A stretch of DNA of 64,000 nt from Longimicrobiales bacterium (GCA_958295645.1 OY282361.1:124001-188000); one strand, 5' to 3'; numbered from the stretch's first letter, positions 27,480 through 35,878 are shown. Numbers and translations: made by a program. The notes: a model not told the origin generated them from the sequence alone.

Positions 27480-29168
27480 ATGAAGATGCGGCAGCGGCCG
27501 GTTTGGTTCGTCGTCGGCGCCCTCGCGGCCCTGACTTGGGGGGCTTGCGGCCCGCCCATGCCGCCGGAGATACCGGACGCGCCGAAGGTGGCCTCGTCGG
27601 CGGAGGGCGTCGTGGTCGCGGCGCAGCCTCTGGCGGCGGAGGCGGGGGCGCGGATGCTGAGGGCGGGCGGCAACGCGGCGGACGCGGCCGTTGCGGCGGC
27701 CTTCGCGGTGTCGGTGGTGGAGCCGTCCATGAACAGCATCGGAGGCCGCACGCAGATCTTGGTGCGCAGGGCGGGCGGCGGATTCGCGGGAATCGACGCG
27801 ACGACGCAGGCCCCGGCCACCTACGACCCCGAGACCGCGCCGCAGGCGTCCTACGGGTACGAGACCGTGGGAGTGCCGGGTGCGCTCGCGGGGCTGGTCC
27901 GTCTCTTGGAAGACCACGGCACGCTGCCGCTCGAAGAGGTGATGGCCCCGGCGATCGCGCTGGCCGAGCACGGCTTCCACCTGCTTCCCGGCGAGGCTGC
28001 CCGCCATGCGTCGGGAGCCGCTCAGCTGGGCGAGTTCCCCGGTTCGCGCGCCCACTTCCTGACGCCCCCGGGCGAAGCCCATGCGCCGGGCGCTCTCTTC
28101 CTGCAACCGGGCTTGGGGGCCACGCTTCGCACCATCGCGGAGGGCGGCGCGGAGGTCTTCTACCGCGGCGAGATCGCCGAGAGGATCGCGAACAACGTCA
28201 CCTACTACGGCGGCGCTGTCACGGCCCAGTCCCTGGCGGACTACCGGGCCGAGGACTCGCGCGTCGTGCGGGGAAGCTACCGGGGCTACGAGCTGGTGGG
28301 GACGGACTTGCCCGCCTCGGGCGCGGTGACCATCGGGATACTCCACGTGCTGGAGCGTTTCGACATGGCGGCTCTGGACCGCCCGCAGTGGGCGGCCCTG
28401 GTGGGGACGGCGGTGGCGCAGGTCTTCGCGCGGGCCGCCGGGGACGAGGACGGGAGAGAGGAGGTCACCAGCAAGGCTTGGGCGGCCGAGATCGCCGCCG
28501 GGATCGAGTTGCCGGGCCTGGATCTGCCGCGAGCCGCTTGGCTGCCGGGGGATGGACGGTCTCCGGCGACGGTCTCCGTGGCCGGCCTTCCCGAAGCGTG
28601 GACCTCCGAAGATTCCCACACGACCCACCTGTCCACGGGCGACGAGAACGGCATGTACGTGTCGCTCACGCAGACGATCGGTCCCAGCCTGGGCTCGAAG
28701 GTGGCGACGCCGGGGCTGGGCTTCCTCTACGCCGCAACGCTGGGCGGCTACTTGGGGCACATGGAGCCGGGCGAGCGGGCCAGTTCCAACATTTCGCCGC
28801 TCATGGTGCTGCAGGACGGCGAGCCGGTGCTGGTGCTGGGCGCGGCGGGCGGCAGCCGCATCGTCTCGGCCGTCGTGCAGGCGGTGCTCCGGGTCGTGGA
28901 TCACGGCATGCCGTTGGCGGACGCGCTCGCTGCGGCCCGGGTGCATCCGATGGAAGGGGGCGTCGCCATGGAGACGTCGCCGGACATCGGCTGGGCCGAG
29001 GAGGATGTGGAGGCGGTGCGGTCGTGGGGACTTGAAGTGCGGCCCATCGAACGCGCGGGCGCCTTCGGCCGCATCCACGGCATCCAGATCGACCCGGCGA
29101 CCGGCCGAATGACGGGCGTGGCGGACCCCGACTGGGAGGGCGCGGCCATCGTGCCCGACGGGCGATGA
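27480..29168 (+). CDS. ggt: Gamma-glutamyltransferase, lipoprotein form
   Basis: The product is 562 aa with ATG 27480 preceded by GGAGGAGGAC. The signal ends in lipobox LTWGAC. The large-subunit motif RAGGNAADAAVAAAFAVSVV is clear, and autocleavage would occur before the catalytic Thr of SHTTHLSTGDENG (about residue 381), releasing the small subunit with its GGSRI oxyanion motif. It would hydrolyse gamma-glutamyl bonds of glutathione or peptides outside the cytoplasm. The stop overlaps the ATG of the D-aminoacylase gene (ATGA), so the two are coupled: one removes gamma-glutamyl groups, the other handles N-acyl-D-amino acids. Confidence 0.92.
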   Translation: MKMRQRPVWFVVGALAALTWGACGPPMPPEIPDAPKVASSAEGVVVAAQPLAAEAGARMLRAGGNAADAAVAAAFAVSVVEPSMNSIGGRTQILVRRAGGGFAGIDATTQAPATYDPETAPQASYGYETVGVPGALAGLVRLLEDHGTLPLEEVMAPAIALAEHGFHLLPGEAARHASGAAQLGEFPGSRAHFLTPPGEAHAPGALFLQPGLGATLRTIAEGGAEVFYRGEIAERIANNVTYYGGAVTAQSLADYRAEDSRVVRGSYRGYELVGTDLPASGAVTIGILHVLERFDMAALDRPQWAALVGTAVAQVFARAAGDEDGREEVTSKAWAAEIAAGIELPGLDLPRAAWLPGDGRSPATVSVAGLPEAWTSEDSHTTHLSTGDENGMYVSLTQTIGPSLGSKVATPGLGFLYAATLGGYLGHMEPGERASSNISPLMVLQDGEPVLVLGAAGGSRIVSAVVQAVLRVVDHGMPLADALAAARVHPMEGGVAMETSPDIGWAEEDVEAVRSWGLEVRPIERAGAFGRIHGIQIDPATGRMTGVADPDWEGAAIVPDGR

Positions 29169-30856
29169 GACGGGCGGGCGCATTGCGCGGCACAGGGCGG
29201 GCCAGTGTCCCGTTGGTCCCGTTGCGGCGCTCGCCGGGTGCGAGCCGCGGGGCGCTCGAAGCGGCAGGACGACCGAGGACTCGGTGCGTCGCCCGCGGCG
29301 GGCTCCTTGCGGCGTTGGCGCTGGCTGGTTGCGAGGCCGACCCCGCCTACGACCTCGTCTTGCGGGGCGGCCAAGTCCTGGACGGGAGCGGTGCTCCGCC
29401 GCAGGTCGCCGACGTGGCCGTTCGCGATGGGCGCATCGTGGCCGTGGGCAGCTTGGGAGAGCTTCGCGCCGAGCGGCAGCTGGACGTGACCGGCCTCTAC
29501 GTCGCCCCCGGCTTCATCGACTCGCATTCCCACGCCGGCCCGGGCTTGGCCACCTCCGGACTGAGCCAAGCGGAACCGTTGCTGGCGCAGGGGATCGCTA
29601 CGGTTCTCGTCAACCCCGACGGGGGCGGCCCCGTGGATATGGCCGAACAGCAGCGCGCCTTGGAGGCCGACGGCCTCGGCGTGAACGTGGCGCTCATGGT
29701 CCCCCACGGCTCCGTGCGGCGCGAAGTGGTGGGCATGGAGGACCGCGACGCCTCGGCGGACGAACTGGACCGGATGCGACGCCTTGTTCGCCAGGGCATG
29801 GACGAAGGGGCGTGGGGCCTCTCGTCGGGCACCTTCTACGCGCCCGGCAGCTACGCCGGCAACGCCGAGCTGGTCGAGCTGGCCCGCGTGGCGGCCGAAT
29901 ACGGCGGCGTCTACTCCAGTCACATCCGCGACGAGTCCGACTACACGATCGGCGTGGAGGCAGCGGTCGAGGAAGTAGTGGACGTGAGCCGCCAGACCGG
30001 GATCACGGCCGTGGTGACCCACGTCAAGGCTCTCGGCCCGCCGGCGTGGGGCGCCTCCTCCGCCATCGTCGAGCGCATCGAGGCGGCACGGGCCGCCGGG
30101 CTGCCGGTCTACGCGGACCAGTACCCCTACTTGGCCTCGGCCACGGGCTTGTCCGCCGCGCTGTTGCCGCGATGGGCGCAGGCCGGGGGCGCCGACGCCT
30201 TCGAGGATCGGCTCGCCGACCCGGCGACGCGGGAGCGCATCCGCGAAGCGATGGTGGACAACCTTGCCCGGCGCGGCGGGGCCGAGCGCATCCAGTTCCG
30301 AAGCTTCCGCGAGGATCCCTCGATCGAAGGCCGGCGGCTGTCGGACGTTGCGGCGGAGCGCGAGGGCGATCCGGTGGACGTGGCGCTGGACCTGATCCGC
30401 GAAGGCGGCCCCTCCATCGTCTCCTTCAACATGCGCGAGGACGACGTCCTGCGGCTCATGACGCAGGAATGGACGATGACCTCGTCGGACGGCGGCCTTC
30501 CCGAGTTCGGCGTCGGCGTGCCCCACCCCCGGTCCTACGGCGCCTTCGCCCGCAAGATCGGCAAGTTCGTCTTCGAGGATCGCGTGATGCCGCTGGAGGC
30601 CGCCGTGCACAGCATGACCGGCCTGCCCGCCCGCGTGTTCGGCATGGAGGCCCGCGGGCGCATCGCCGAGGGCATGGTCGCCGACGTGGTCGTCTTCTCG
30701 GACTACTTCAAGGACAACGCCACCTTCACCGAACCCCACCAGCTCTCGTCGGGCGTGGTGCACCTCTTCGTCGCGGGCGAGGCGGCCGTGCTGAACTCGG
30801 CGTTCACCGGAGCGCGAGCGGGGGCGGTGCTGGCGCGGGGGGAGGTTGCCCGCTGA
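29165..30856 (+). CDS. N-acyl-D-amino-acid deacylase family amidohydrolase (lipoprotein)
   Basis: The product is 563 aa if the ATG overlapping the ggt stop is used; the first 40 residues are Arg-rich and the hydrophobic signal (LLAALALAGC lipobox) comes late, so a shorter start is possible. Amidohydrolase-superfamily marks are YDLVLRGGQVLDGSG, metal ligands in PGFIDSHSHAGPG, YSSHIRDE, VVTHVKALGPPAWG, and the D-aminoacylase C-terminal pattern HPRSYGAFARKIGKF with SMTGLPARVFGMEARGRIA. It would deacylate N-acyl-D-amino acids or act as a dipeptidase-like amidase. The gene ends at a 9-bp inverted repeat. Confidence 0.88.
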   Translation: MRRAGALRGTGRASVPLVPLRRSPGASRGALEAAGRPRTRCVARGGLLAALALAGCEADPAYDLVLRGGQVLDGSGAPPQVADVAVRDGRIVAVGSLGELRAERQLDVTGLYVAPGFIDSHSHAGPGLATSGLSQAEPLLAQGIATVLVNPDGGGPVDMAEQQRALEADGLGVNVALMVPHGSVRREVVGMEDRDASADELDRMRRLVRQGMDEGAWGLSSGTFYAPGSYAGNAELVELARVAAEYGGVYSSHIRDESDYTIGVEAAVEEVVDVSRQTGITAVVTHVKALGPPAWGASSAIVERIEAARAAGLPVYADQYPYLASATGLSAALLPRWAQAGGADAFEDRLADPATRERIREAMVDNLARRGGAERIQFRSFREDPSIEGRRLSDVAAEREGDPVDVALDLIREGGPSIVSFNMREDDVLRLMTQEWTMTSSDGGLPEFGVGVPHPRSYGAFARKIGKFVFEDRVMPLEAAVHSMTGLPARVFGMEARGRIAEGMVADVVVFSDYFKDNATFTEPHQLSSGVVHLFVAGEAAVLNSAFTGARAGAVLARGEVAR

Positions 30857-30875
30857 AGGACCCGCGGCGGGCAAC
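30845..30875. terminator. Perfect 9-bp inverted repeat at the end of the D-aminoacylase gene
   Basis: GTTGCCCGC (30845-30853) pairs with GCGGGCAAC (30867-30875) across a 13-base loop that contains the stop codon. It could end transcription of the ggt-deacylase pair. There is no T-tract, so a factor-independent terminator is doubtful. Confidence 0.35.
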
Positions 30876-31060
30876 TCGAGCGCGAACACGTTCTGGCCTC
30901 GTTCCCAGACTGTCCAACGGCGGGTCTCGGCTCCGGGCATTGCGTAGCCGAGCACCCAAATGCGCCCGTCCCGGTCTACCTTCACCTGTGCAATCGGTGG
31001 AGCGACGGTGTTGTGCGGCGTGCGTTCGCCGTCGTCCGGGCGGAAACCAAGTCGCTCGGC
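30860..31060 (-). pseudogene. Remnant of a beta-propeller gene C-terminus
   Basis: Read on the minus strand from about 31050, the frame gives FRPDDGERTPHN, then QVKVDRDGRIWVLGYAMPGA and RRWTVWERGQNVFALELP. This has the DRDG-IWV / W-V-x-G-x-x-x-x-ELP pattern of the last blades of 6-bladed propeller proteins such as the one at 4762-6009. No start or signal peptide precedes it, and it runs without a stop into the antisense of the D-aminoacylase gene. It is a piece of a gene, truncated at both ends. Confidence 0.5.
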
Positions 31061-31064
31061 CGGG

Positions 31065-31500
31065 TCAGGCCCCCCTCGCGGCGACCTCCGCTTCGACATG
31101 TTCTTGGGTGACGGCCACGCGCTCGCCCGGCATGGGGAACGTCGACAGAGCTGTGCCGTTGCGGTCCCGGACTACGTATTCTGGTCCCCTTCCTTCATGG
31201 TCGCGGATGACGGCATCGACCAGTGCCCGCCGAAGTTCAGGGCTCCGTTGTTCCATTGGAAGTCGCTGATACGAGTCGTACGCGCTCATCACTCGGGCGA
31301 CATCGTCGCTCAGCAAGTCTCTCGCGAGCGCTGTCTGCGGCCTCTCTTCCTGTGCTGTCAGATCCCCCGCTGCCGCCAGCAACGCTATGCAGGTTGCCCA
31401 AGCCGGCCGCCACTGCAACTGCCGCGCGACGGGCTGGTCTCCGTGGCCGGCCCGGCCCCCGCTCACGGAGGGGGCTGGTATGCATGTGGGTCTCCTAGGT
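31065..31500 (-). pseudogene. Third, truncated copy of the dmpA-linked secreted protein gene, chimeric 3' end
   Basis: The frame on the minus strand reproduces the first half of the genes at 31535 and 32804 (WAT/ACIALLAAAGDLTAQEER, VARVMSAYDSYQRLPMEQR, ALVDAVIRDHEGR). It then jumps after EGRGPEY to an unrelated ending, VVRDRNGTALSTFPMPGE, that resembles a propeller strand, and stops at 31065. Its upstream side has lost most of the dmpA segment that the other copies carry. It retains the element containing CCTAGGAGACC and ATGCATACCAGCCCC that also lies upstream of the second copy. A decayed duplicate. Confidence 0.7.
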
Positions 31501-31534
31501 GGACGGCAGCCGGGACGGCGACCGACGGATGAGT

Positions 31535-32344
31535 TCAGTCTCGCCACCAAGGCACGAGACGACCGTCCAGCGCATCTTGTGCATTGCGTTGGATGCGCTC
31601 GACCCATCGTTGGTTGTGGATGCCGCGGGCGCGAATGGCCGAGGTACTCTCCGCCAACTCCGCAATCAATCCTTGGAGTCCCGGATCGTCGAGCAACGAC
31701 GCCAAGAGAATCGCCGGGTTCAACGACGAGCGGGACCCGGACGAATCGTGGGCTAACGCCAGTGTGCGACCTGCATGGTCCCGCATCTGAGAATACGTCG
31801 TCTCGTCGAACGCCTCGACTCCCCGGTGGTCCACAAAGAATGCCAGAGCTTCAAGTGCAGCGGCGTATGAAGTACTTCCCATATGTTCTCGCGACAGCGT
31901 GCCCAGCACACCCGCGAGAGCCGGTCGGCCGAACTGCAACAACATCTCGTAGACGTCCTTGCCAGTCTGCGGGAAGAGCACGATCGCTGGAATGACGACC
32001 GGGTCTCCTGACCGACCCAGTTCCAGCATGGCTTCGATCAGAGCCTGGATCTCCTTGACGGAGTATGTTGGTTCCCTTCCTTCATGGTTGCGGATGATGG
32101 TGCCGACCAGCGCCTGCCGAAGTTCAGGGCTCCGTTGTTCCATTGGAAGTCGCTGATACGAGCCGAACGCGCTCATCACTCGAGCAGCGTCGTCGCTCCG
32201 CAAGTCTCTCGCGAGCGCTGTCTGTGGCCTCTCTTCCTGCGCTGTCATGTCTCCCGCCACCGCCAGCAACGCTATGCAGGCTGCCCAAGCCGACCGTCTG
32301 CCACGCGCCGGGCGAGGCTCCTTTGCCGGTCCGGCCCCGTTCAC
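31535..32344 (-). CDS. Secreted protein of unknown function, second copy (HEAT-like)
   Basis: The product is 269 aa from GTG 32344, which overlaps the stop of a dmpA remnant (GTGA), as in the parental copy. The signal-like segment SAWAACIALLAVAGDMTAQ is followed by helical pairs: DDAARVMSAFGSYQRLP, ELRQALVGTIIRNHE, LIEAMLELGRSGDPVVIPAIV, RPALAGVLGTLSRE, AILLASLLDDPGLQGLIAEL. The helical hairpins suggest an alpha-solenoid (HEAT-like) protein exported to the periplasm; no enzyme motif is seen. It is full-length and without stops, so it may still be expressed, but its dmpA partner copy is broken. It is about 75-80% similar to the copy at 32804. Confidence 0.65.
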   Translation of the reverse strand: MNGAGPAKEPRPARGRRSAWAACIALLAVAGDMTAQEERPQTALARDLRSDDAARVMSAFGSYQRLPMEQRSPELRQALVGTIIRNHEGREPTYSVKEIQALIEAMLELGRSGDPVVIPAIVLFPQTGKDVYEMLLQFGRPALAGVLGTLSREHMGSTSYAAALEALAFFVDHRGVEAFDETTYSQMRDHAGRTLALAHDSSGSRSSLNPAILLASLLDDPGLQGLIAELAESTSAIRARGIHNQRWVERIQRNAQDALDGRLVPWWRD

Positions 32345-32705
32345 GGCGGCGGGACGACCCCGTGGTGCCGCAGGACTTCCACGACGGCGTCGATCGGAAT
32401 GGCCTCTCGCGTGCCCGAGTGGCTGGTGATCGTGGTCGCTCTCGGGATCGAGTTGTAGATGGCTTCTTGGGTGGCTTCGACGGTCGCTTGGAAGAGGCTG
32501 GACATGGCGAGGTTGGCGAGGGCTTCGACGGTGGCGACGGGAGCGCCGGGGCGGCGGGCGCACGGAGGGGCTGGTATGCATGTGGTCTCCTAGGTGGAAG
32601 GCGGCCGGGGCGGCGGCGGACGGATGGCGCCGTGGAAAAGCTAGCTACCTAGTCGCCCGATCCGTTGCTGGCGAAGGAGCCGGTTCGCGACGCCGTCCTC
32701 GCCCA
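32341..32705 (-). pseudogene. 3' fragment of a duplicated dmpA
   Basis: The minus strand 32341-32575 encodes the last 75 or so residues of DmpA almost unchanged (GAPVATVEALANLAMSSLF, EAIPIDAVVEVLRHHGVVPP, stop). Further upstream, 32600-32705 matches the SRTG-SSASNGSGDY region but carries in-frame stops (GACTAGGTAGCTAGC) and a short duplicated insert. The first 350 codons of the gene are absent. It is the scar left by duplication of the dmpA 3' end with its downstream neighbour. Confidence 0.85.
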
Positions 32706-32803
32706 CGAACAATCCGCCCCTCACCTCCACCAAGTTCGGAGCACGTTGATTGTGAGCTACCTCAGATTGGGTGGACCTGCCCCGATTCGGTGGACGGGCA
32801 ACT

Positions 32804-33622
32804 TCAGTCTCGCCACCAAGGCACGAGACGACCGTCCAGCGCATCTTGTGCTCTGCGTTGGATGCGCTCGACCCATGGCGGACAGCTGATGCCGCGGGCG
32901 CGAATGGCCGCGGGACTCTCCGCCAACTCCGCAATCATTCCTCGGAGTCCCGGATCGTCGAGCAACGACGCCAAGAGAATCGCCGAAGTCAACGACAAGC
33001 CGGACCCCGTCGAAAAGTGGGCGAACTCAAGCGTGCGACCTGCATGGTACCGCATCTGAGAATACGTCGTCTCGTCGAACGCCTCGACGCCCCAGTGGTC
33101 CACAAAGAATGCCAGCGCTGTAAGTGCGTGGGCGTAAGACCAGCTTTCCGTTTTCTTTCGCGACAGCGTGCCCAGCACACCGGTGAGACCCGGGCGGCCG
33201 AACCGCAACACCGTTTCGTATACGTCCTTGCCAGCCATCGGGAAGAGCACAATCGCCGGAATGACGACCGGGTCTCCTGACCGACCCAGTTCCAGCATGG
33301 CTTCGATCAGAGCCGCGTCCTCCTCGCCACGGTATGCTGGTCTCCTTTGTTCATGATCGCGGATGACGGCATCGACCAGCGCCCGCCGAAGCTCAGGGCT
33401 TCGTTGTTCCATTGGAAGTCGCTGATACGAGCCGAACGCGCTCATCACTCGAGCGGCGTCGTCGCTCCGCAAGTCTCTCGCGAGCGCCGTCTGCGCTCTC
33501 TCTTCCTGTGCTGTCAGATCCCCCTCTGCCGCCAGCAACGCTATGCAGGCTGCCCAAGCCGGCCGCCACGGCAAACTGCCGCGCGCCGGGCGAGGCTCCT
33601 TTGCCGGTCCGGCCCCGCTCAC
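32804..33622 (-). CDS. Secreted protein of unknown function, parental copy (HEAT-like), coupled to dmpA
   Basis: The product is 272 aa from GTG 33622, overlapping the dmpA stop codon (GTGA), so translation is coupled to the peptidase. The signal-like region WRPAWAACIALLAAEGDLTAQ leads into repeated helical pairs like those of the second copy (ALIEAMLELGRSGDPVVIPAIV, AILLASLLDDPGLRGMIAEL) and the same C-terminus, WVERIQRRAQDALDGRLVPW. This is consistent with a periplasmic alpha-solenoid. No known domain name is certain. Being fused genetically to an aminopeptidase, it may assist or restrain DmpA, which is inference. Confidence 0.65.
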   Translation of the reverse strand: MSGAGPAKEPRPARGSLPWRPAWAACIALLAAEGDLTAQEERAQTALARDLRSDDAARVMSAFGSYQRLPMEQRSPELRRALVDAVIRDHEQRRPAYRGEEDAALIEAMLELGRSGDPVVIPAIVLFPMAGKDVYETVLRFGRPGLTGVLGTLSRKKTESWSYAHALTALAFFVDHWGVEAFDETTYSQMRYHAGRTLEFAHFSTGSGLSLTSAILLASLLDDPGLRGMIAELAESPAAIRARGISCPPWVERIQRRAQDALDGRLVPWWRD

Positions 33623-34923
33623 GGTGGCGGGACGACCCCGTGGCGCCGCAGGACTTCCACGACGGCGTCGATCGGAATGGCCTCTCGCGTGCCCGAGCGG
33701 CTGGTGACCGTGGTCGCTTTCAGGATCGAGTTGTAGATGGCCTCCTCGGTGGCTTCGACGGTCGCTTGGAAGAGGCCGGACATGGCGGGGTTGGCGAGGG
33801 CTTCGACGGTGGCGACGGGAGCGCCGGGGCGGCGGCGCACGGAGGTCGCGGTGGAGAAGCTGACCACGTAGTCGCCCGATCCGTTGCTGGCGGAGGAGCC
33901 GGTTCGCGACAGGCCCATGATGGCGCGACTGGCTAGGCGTCGCAGGTTGCGAGCGGAGAGCGGGGCGTCCGTGGCGACCACGATCATGATCGACCCTTGC
34001 GATTCGCCGTGGCGTTCTTCCGTGCGGCCTCCGGGCTCGTGCTCCACGCGCGATCGGAAGGCGTAGCGTCCCAGCGCCTTGCCCACCGGGACGCCCGCGA
34101 TTTGCAGAATCCCCCCGAAGTTGGATTGGACGAGCACGCCCACCGAGTATCCCCCCAGCGAAGCCGGCAACCGGCGCGAACTCGTCCCGATCCCGCCCTT
34201 CCAGCCGAAGGCGGACGTTCCGGTTCCGGCGCCGACCGAGCCCTCTTCCACTGAGCCGCCCGACCCCCCTTCCAGCGCCTCCCGCACGTGCTCCGGCCTG
34301 ATCGGACGGCTGCGGACGGCGTTGAGGCCGCCGTCGTTCGTCTCTCCCACGACGGGGTTGATGGATCGCACGTCCTCCATCCCTTCCTGCGAAAGGGCCC
34401 ATTCCACCATTGCGTCGGCCGCCTTCCAGACGCAAAGCGTGCAGGTCAGGAGGAGCGGCGTTTCCATCTCGCCCAGCTCGGCCACTTGCGTGACGCCCAG
34501 CAGCTTGCCGAAGCCGTTGCCGACGTGAATCGCGGCGGGGACGCGCTCGAAGTAGAGATTGCCGGCGTGCGGGCGAACGGCCGTGAGGCCGGTGCGGAGG
34601 CTGTCGCCTTCGACGACGGTGGCGTGGCCGACCAGGACGCCTTCGACGTCCGTGATGGCGTTCAGCGGGCCGGGCTGGAAGACGCCGGGCGCGATGCCGA
34701 GGTCGCGGGCGCGGGGGCGAGCGGCCGCGTCCGCACCTTCCTGGGCGGCGTCGGGGCGATCCTGGGCAACGGCCGCGGGATCCGGGGCGCTGGCGGCGAA
34801 GGCTGGGAGGGAGAAGGCGGGAAAGGCGAAAGCGCCGCTGGGAGTCGCCAGCGCGGCACCGCGGGGAATCGCCAGTGCGACGGCGGCTACCGTCGCGCAG
34901 GCGGTCAGGCGTCGAATGGTCAT
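33619..34923 (-). CDS. dmpA: P1-family (S58) self-processing aminopeptidase DmpA
   Basis: The product is 434 aa with an ATG at 34923 and a Sec signal followed by a long Ala/Pro linker (to about residue 65). Family motifs: GPLNAITDVEGVLVGHATV, GLTAVRPHAGNL, AIHVGNGFGKLLG, GETNDGGLNAV. The self-cleavage site is WKGGIGTSSR; by family logic the chain is cut before Thr247, which becomes the N-terminal nucleophile of the beta subunit. DmpA/BapA enzymes release N-terminal D-Ala or L-amino acids, or beta-amino acids. This fits the D-amino-acid and peptide theme of 27-31 kb. Its 3' end has been duplicated downstream. Heme O synthase lies 19 bp upstream on the same strand. Confidence 0.9.
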   Translation of the reverse strand: MTIRRLTACATVAAVALAIPRGAALATPSGAFAFPAFSLPAFAASAPDPAAVAQDRPDAAQEGADAAARPRARDLGIAPGVFQPGPLNAITDVEGVLVGHATVVEGDSLRTGLTAVRPHAGNLYFERVPAAIHVGNGFGKLLGVTQVAELGEMETPLLLTCTLCVWKAADAMVEWALSQEGMEDVRSINPVVGETNDGGLNAVRSRPIRPEHVREALEGGSGGSVEEGSVGAGTGTSAFGWKGGIGTSSRRLPASLGGYSVGVLVQSNFGGILQIAGVPVGKALGRYAFRSRVEHEPGGRTEERHGESQGSIMIVVATDAPLSARNLRRLASRAIMGLSRTGSSASNGSGDYVVSFSTATSVRRRPGAPVATVEALANPAMSGLFQATVEATEEAIYNSILKATTVTSRSGTREAIPIDAVVEVLRRHGVVPPP

Positions 34924-34942
34924 GGGCAGGGCGCCTCCGAGA

Positions 34943-35827
34943 TCAGTTCAGGGCTCCGGCCACCATCAGCGCCAGAAGCAGCGGGTGGTAGAGCAGCGAT
35001 CCCACGAACACGCGGCGGCAGCGCTGGCGGGTGGGGTCGAGCAGGAACGCGGCGCTCGCGGCGAGCATTGCGGCGCTCAGGATCAGCGCGCCCCCGAGGT
35101 ATGGTCCGCCCGCCATTCCCAGGAAGGCGGGAAGCACGCTCACGGGCACCAGAGCCGCCGCGTAGCCGACGAGGAACACGGCGATCAGCCGTGGCGACAC
35201 CGGCGGGATGAGGTGGAAGCCGGCCCGCTCGTAGTCCTCGCGCAGCGTCCAGCCCAAGGCCAGGACGTGGATCAGCTGCCAGAAGAAGAGGATGCCGAAC
35301 AGCGCCATTCCCCGGGCGTCCACGCCGCCCGTGCTTGCCGTCCATCCGATGAGCGCCGGCAAAGCCCCGGGAACCGCGCCCACCGGCGTCGCCACGGGCG
35401 AGCGCAGCTTCAGCGGCGTGTAGACGGCGTTGTAGAGGAGTGCTGCGGCCGCCGCGACCACCGCCGGAGCCCATCCAAGCCAGAACGCCAAGTGCCCCAC
35501 CCCCGCGACCACGAGCGCGGCGCCGAAGAGGCGGGCGCGTCCGGGCGACAGGCGGCCCGAAGGCACCGGGCGGCCCCGCGTGCGAAGCATCAGGGCGTCG
35601 GGCCGCCGCTCGATGTACTGGTTCAGGGCCAGGGCGCCGCCGGTGCTCAGTGCGGTTCCCAGCACGACGTGCGCCACGTTCAGCCATTGCATCTCCGCCG
35701 CCGCCACCACGTAGCCTGCTGCGGCCGTGACGGCCACGAAGACGGTGATTCCGGGTTTCGCGAGTTCCAGGTAGGCGGGGATGCCGCCCCCCGGCCCGGC
35801 GCGACGGAGGCGCTCCTCCAGGCTCAC
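34943..35827 (-). CDS. ctaB: Protoheme IX farnesyltransferase (heme O synthase)
   Basis: The product is 294 aa with a GTG start at 35827. It is a UbiA-superfamily polytopic membrane protein. The first prenyl-diphosphate motif is NQYIERRPDALMLRTRGRP and the second is FGILFFWQLIHVLALGWTLREDYERAGF. PTPVGAVPGALPALIGW-type residues match CtaB/CyoE. It farnesylates heme B to heme O for haem-copper oxidases, though no oxidase genes are in the window. The start region lies in a 17-bp tandem repeat that repeats the GTGAGC of the start codon, between it and the SDR gene upstream. Confidence 0.92.
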   Translation of the reverse strand: MSLEERLRRAGPGGGIPAYLELAKPGITVFVAVTAAAGYVVAAAEMQWLNVAHVVLGTALSTGGALALNQYIERRPDALMLRTRGRPVPSGRLSPGRARLFGAALVVAGVGHLAFWLGWAPAVVAAAAALLYNAVYTPLKLRSPVATPVGAVPGALPALIGWTASTGGVDARGMALFGILFFWQLIHVLALGWTLREDYERAGFHLIPPVSPRLIAVFLVGYAAALVPVSVLPAFLGMAGGPYLGGALILSAAMLAASAAFLLDPTRQRCRRVFVGSLLYHPLLLALMVAGALN

Positions 35828-35878
35828 GGGGCGTCCAGGCTCACGGGGCGCCGAAGCTCACGGGGCGCCCAGGCTCAC
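35822..35878. repeat. 17-bp tandem repeat at the SDR/ctaB junction
   Basis: GCTCAC (minus-strand GTGAGC) recurs exactly every 17 bases at 35822, 35839, 35856 and 35873. The leftmost copy is the ctaB start codon and the rightmost contains the SDR stop. An ancestral GTGA overlap of the two genes was probably expanded by slippage. The 51-bp gain separates the two genes without altering either frame. Confidence 0.9.

Larger units (their letters stand above)
31090..33920. repeat. Tandem segmental duplication: dmpA 3' end plus HEAT-like gene, three copies in decay
   Basis: Segment 32804-33920 recurs at about 31535-32705 and, truncated, at 31150-31500, all in the same orientation. The first copy is intact; the second keeps the HEAT-like gene but only a broken dmpA end; the third keeps half of the HEAT-like gene. 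Junctions carry a shared short element (CCTAGGAGACC). Confidence 0.88.

Noticed and set aside
28901-31099. Minus-strand 732-codon frame through the deacylase gene
   Set aside because: Only the segment at about 30860-31060 looks coding (propeller remnant); the rest is antisense of the deacylase and ggt genes.
32804-34435. 543-codon minus-strand protein including the upstream dmpA region
   Set aside because: The first 271 codons are an out-of-frame shadow of dmpA. The real start is GTG 33622, overlapping the dmpA stop.
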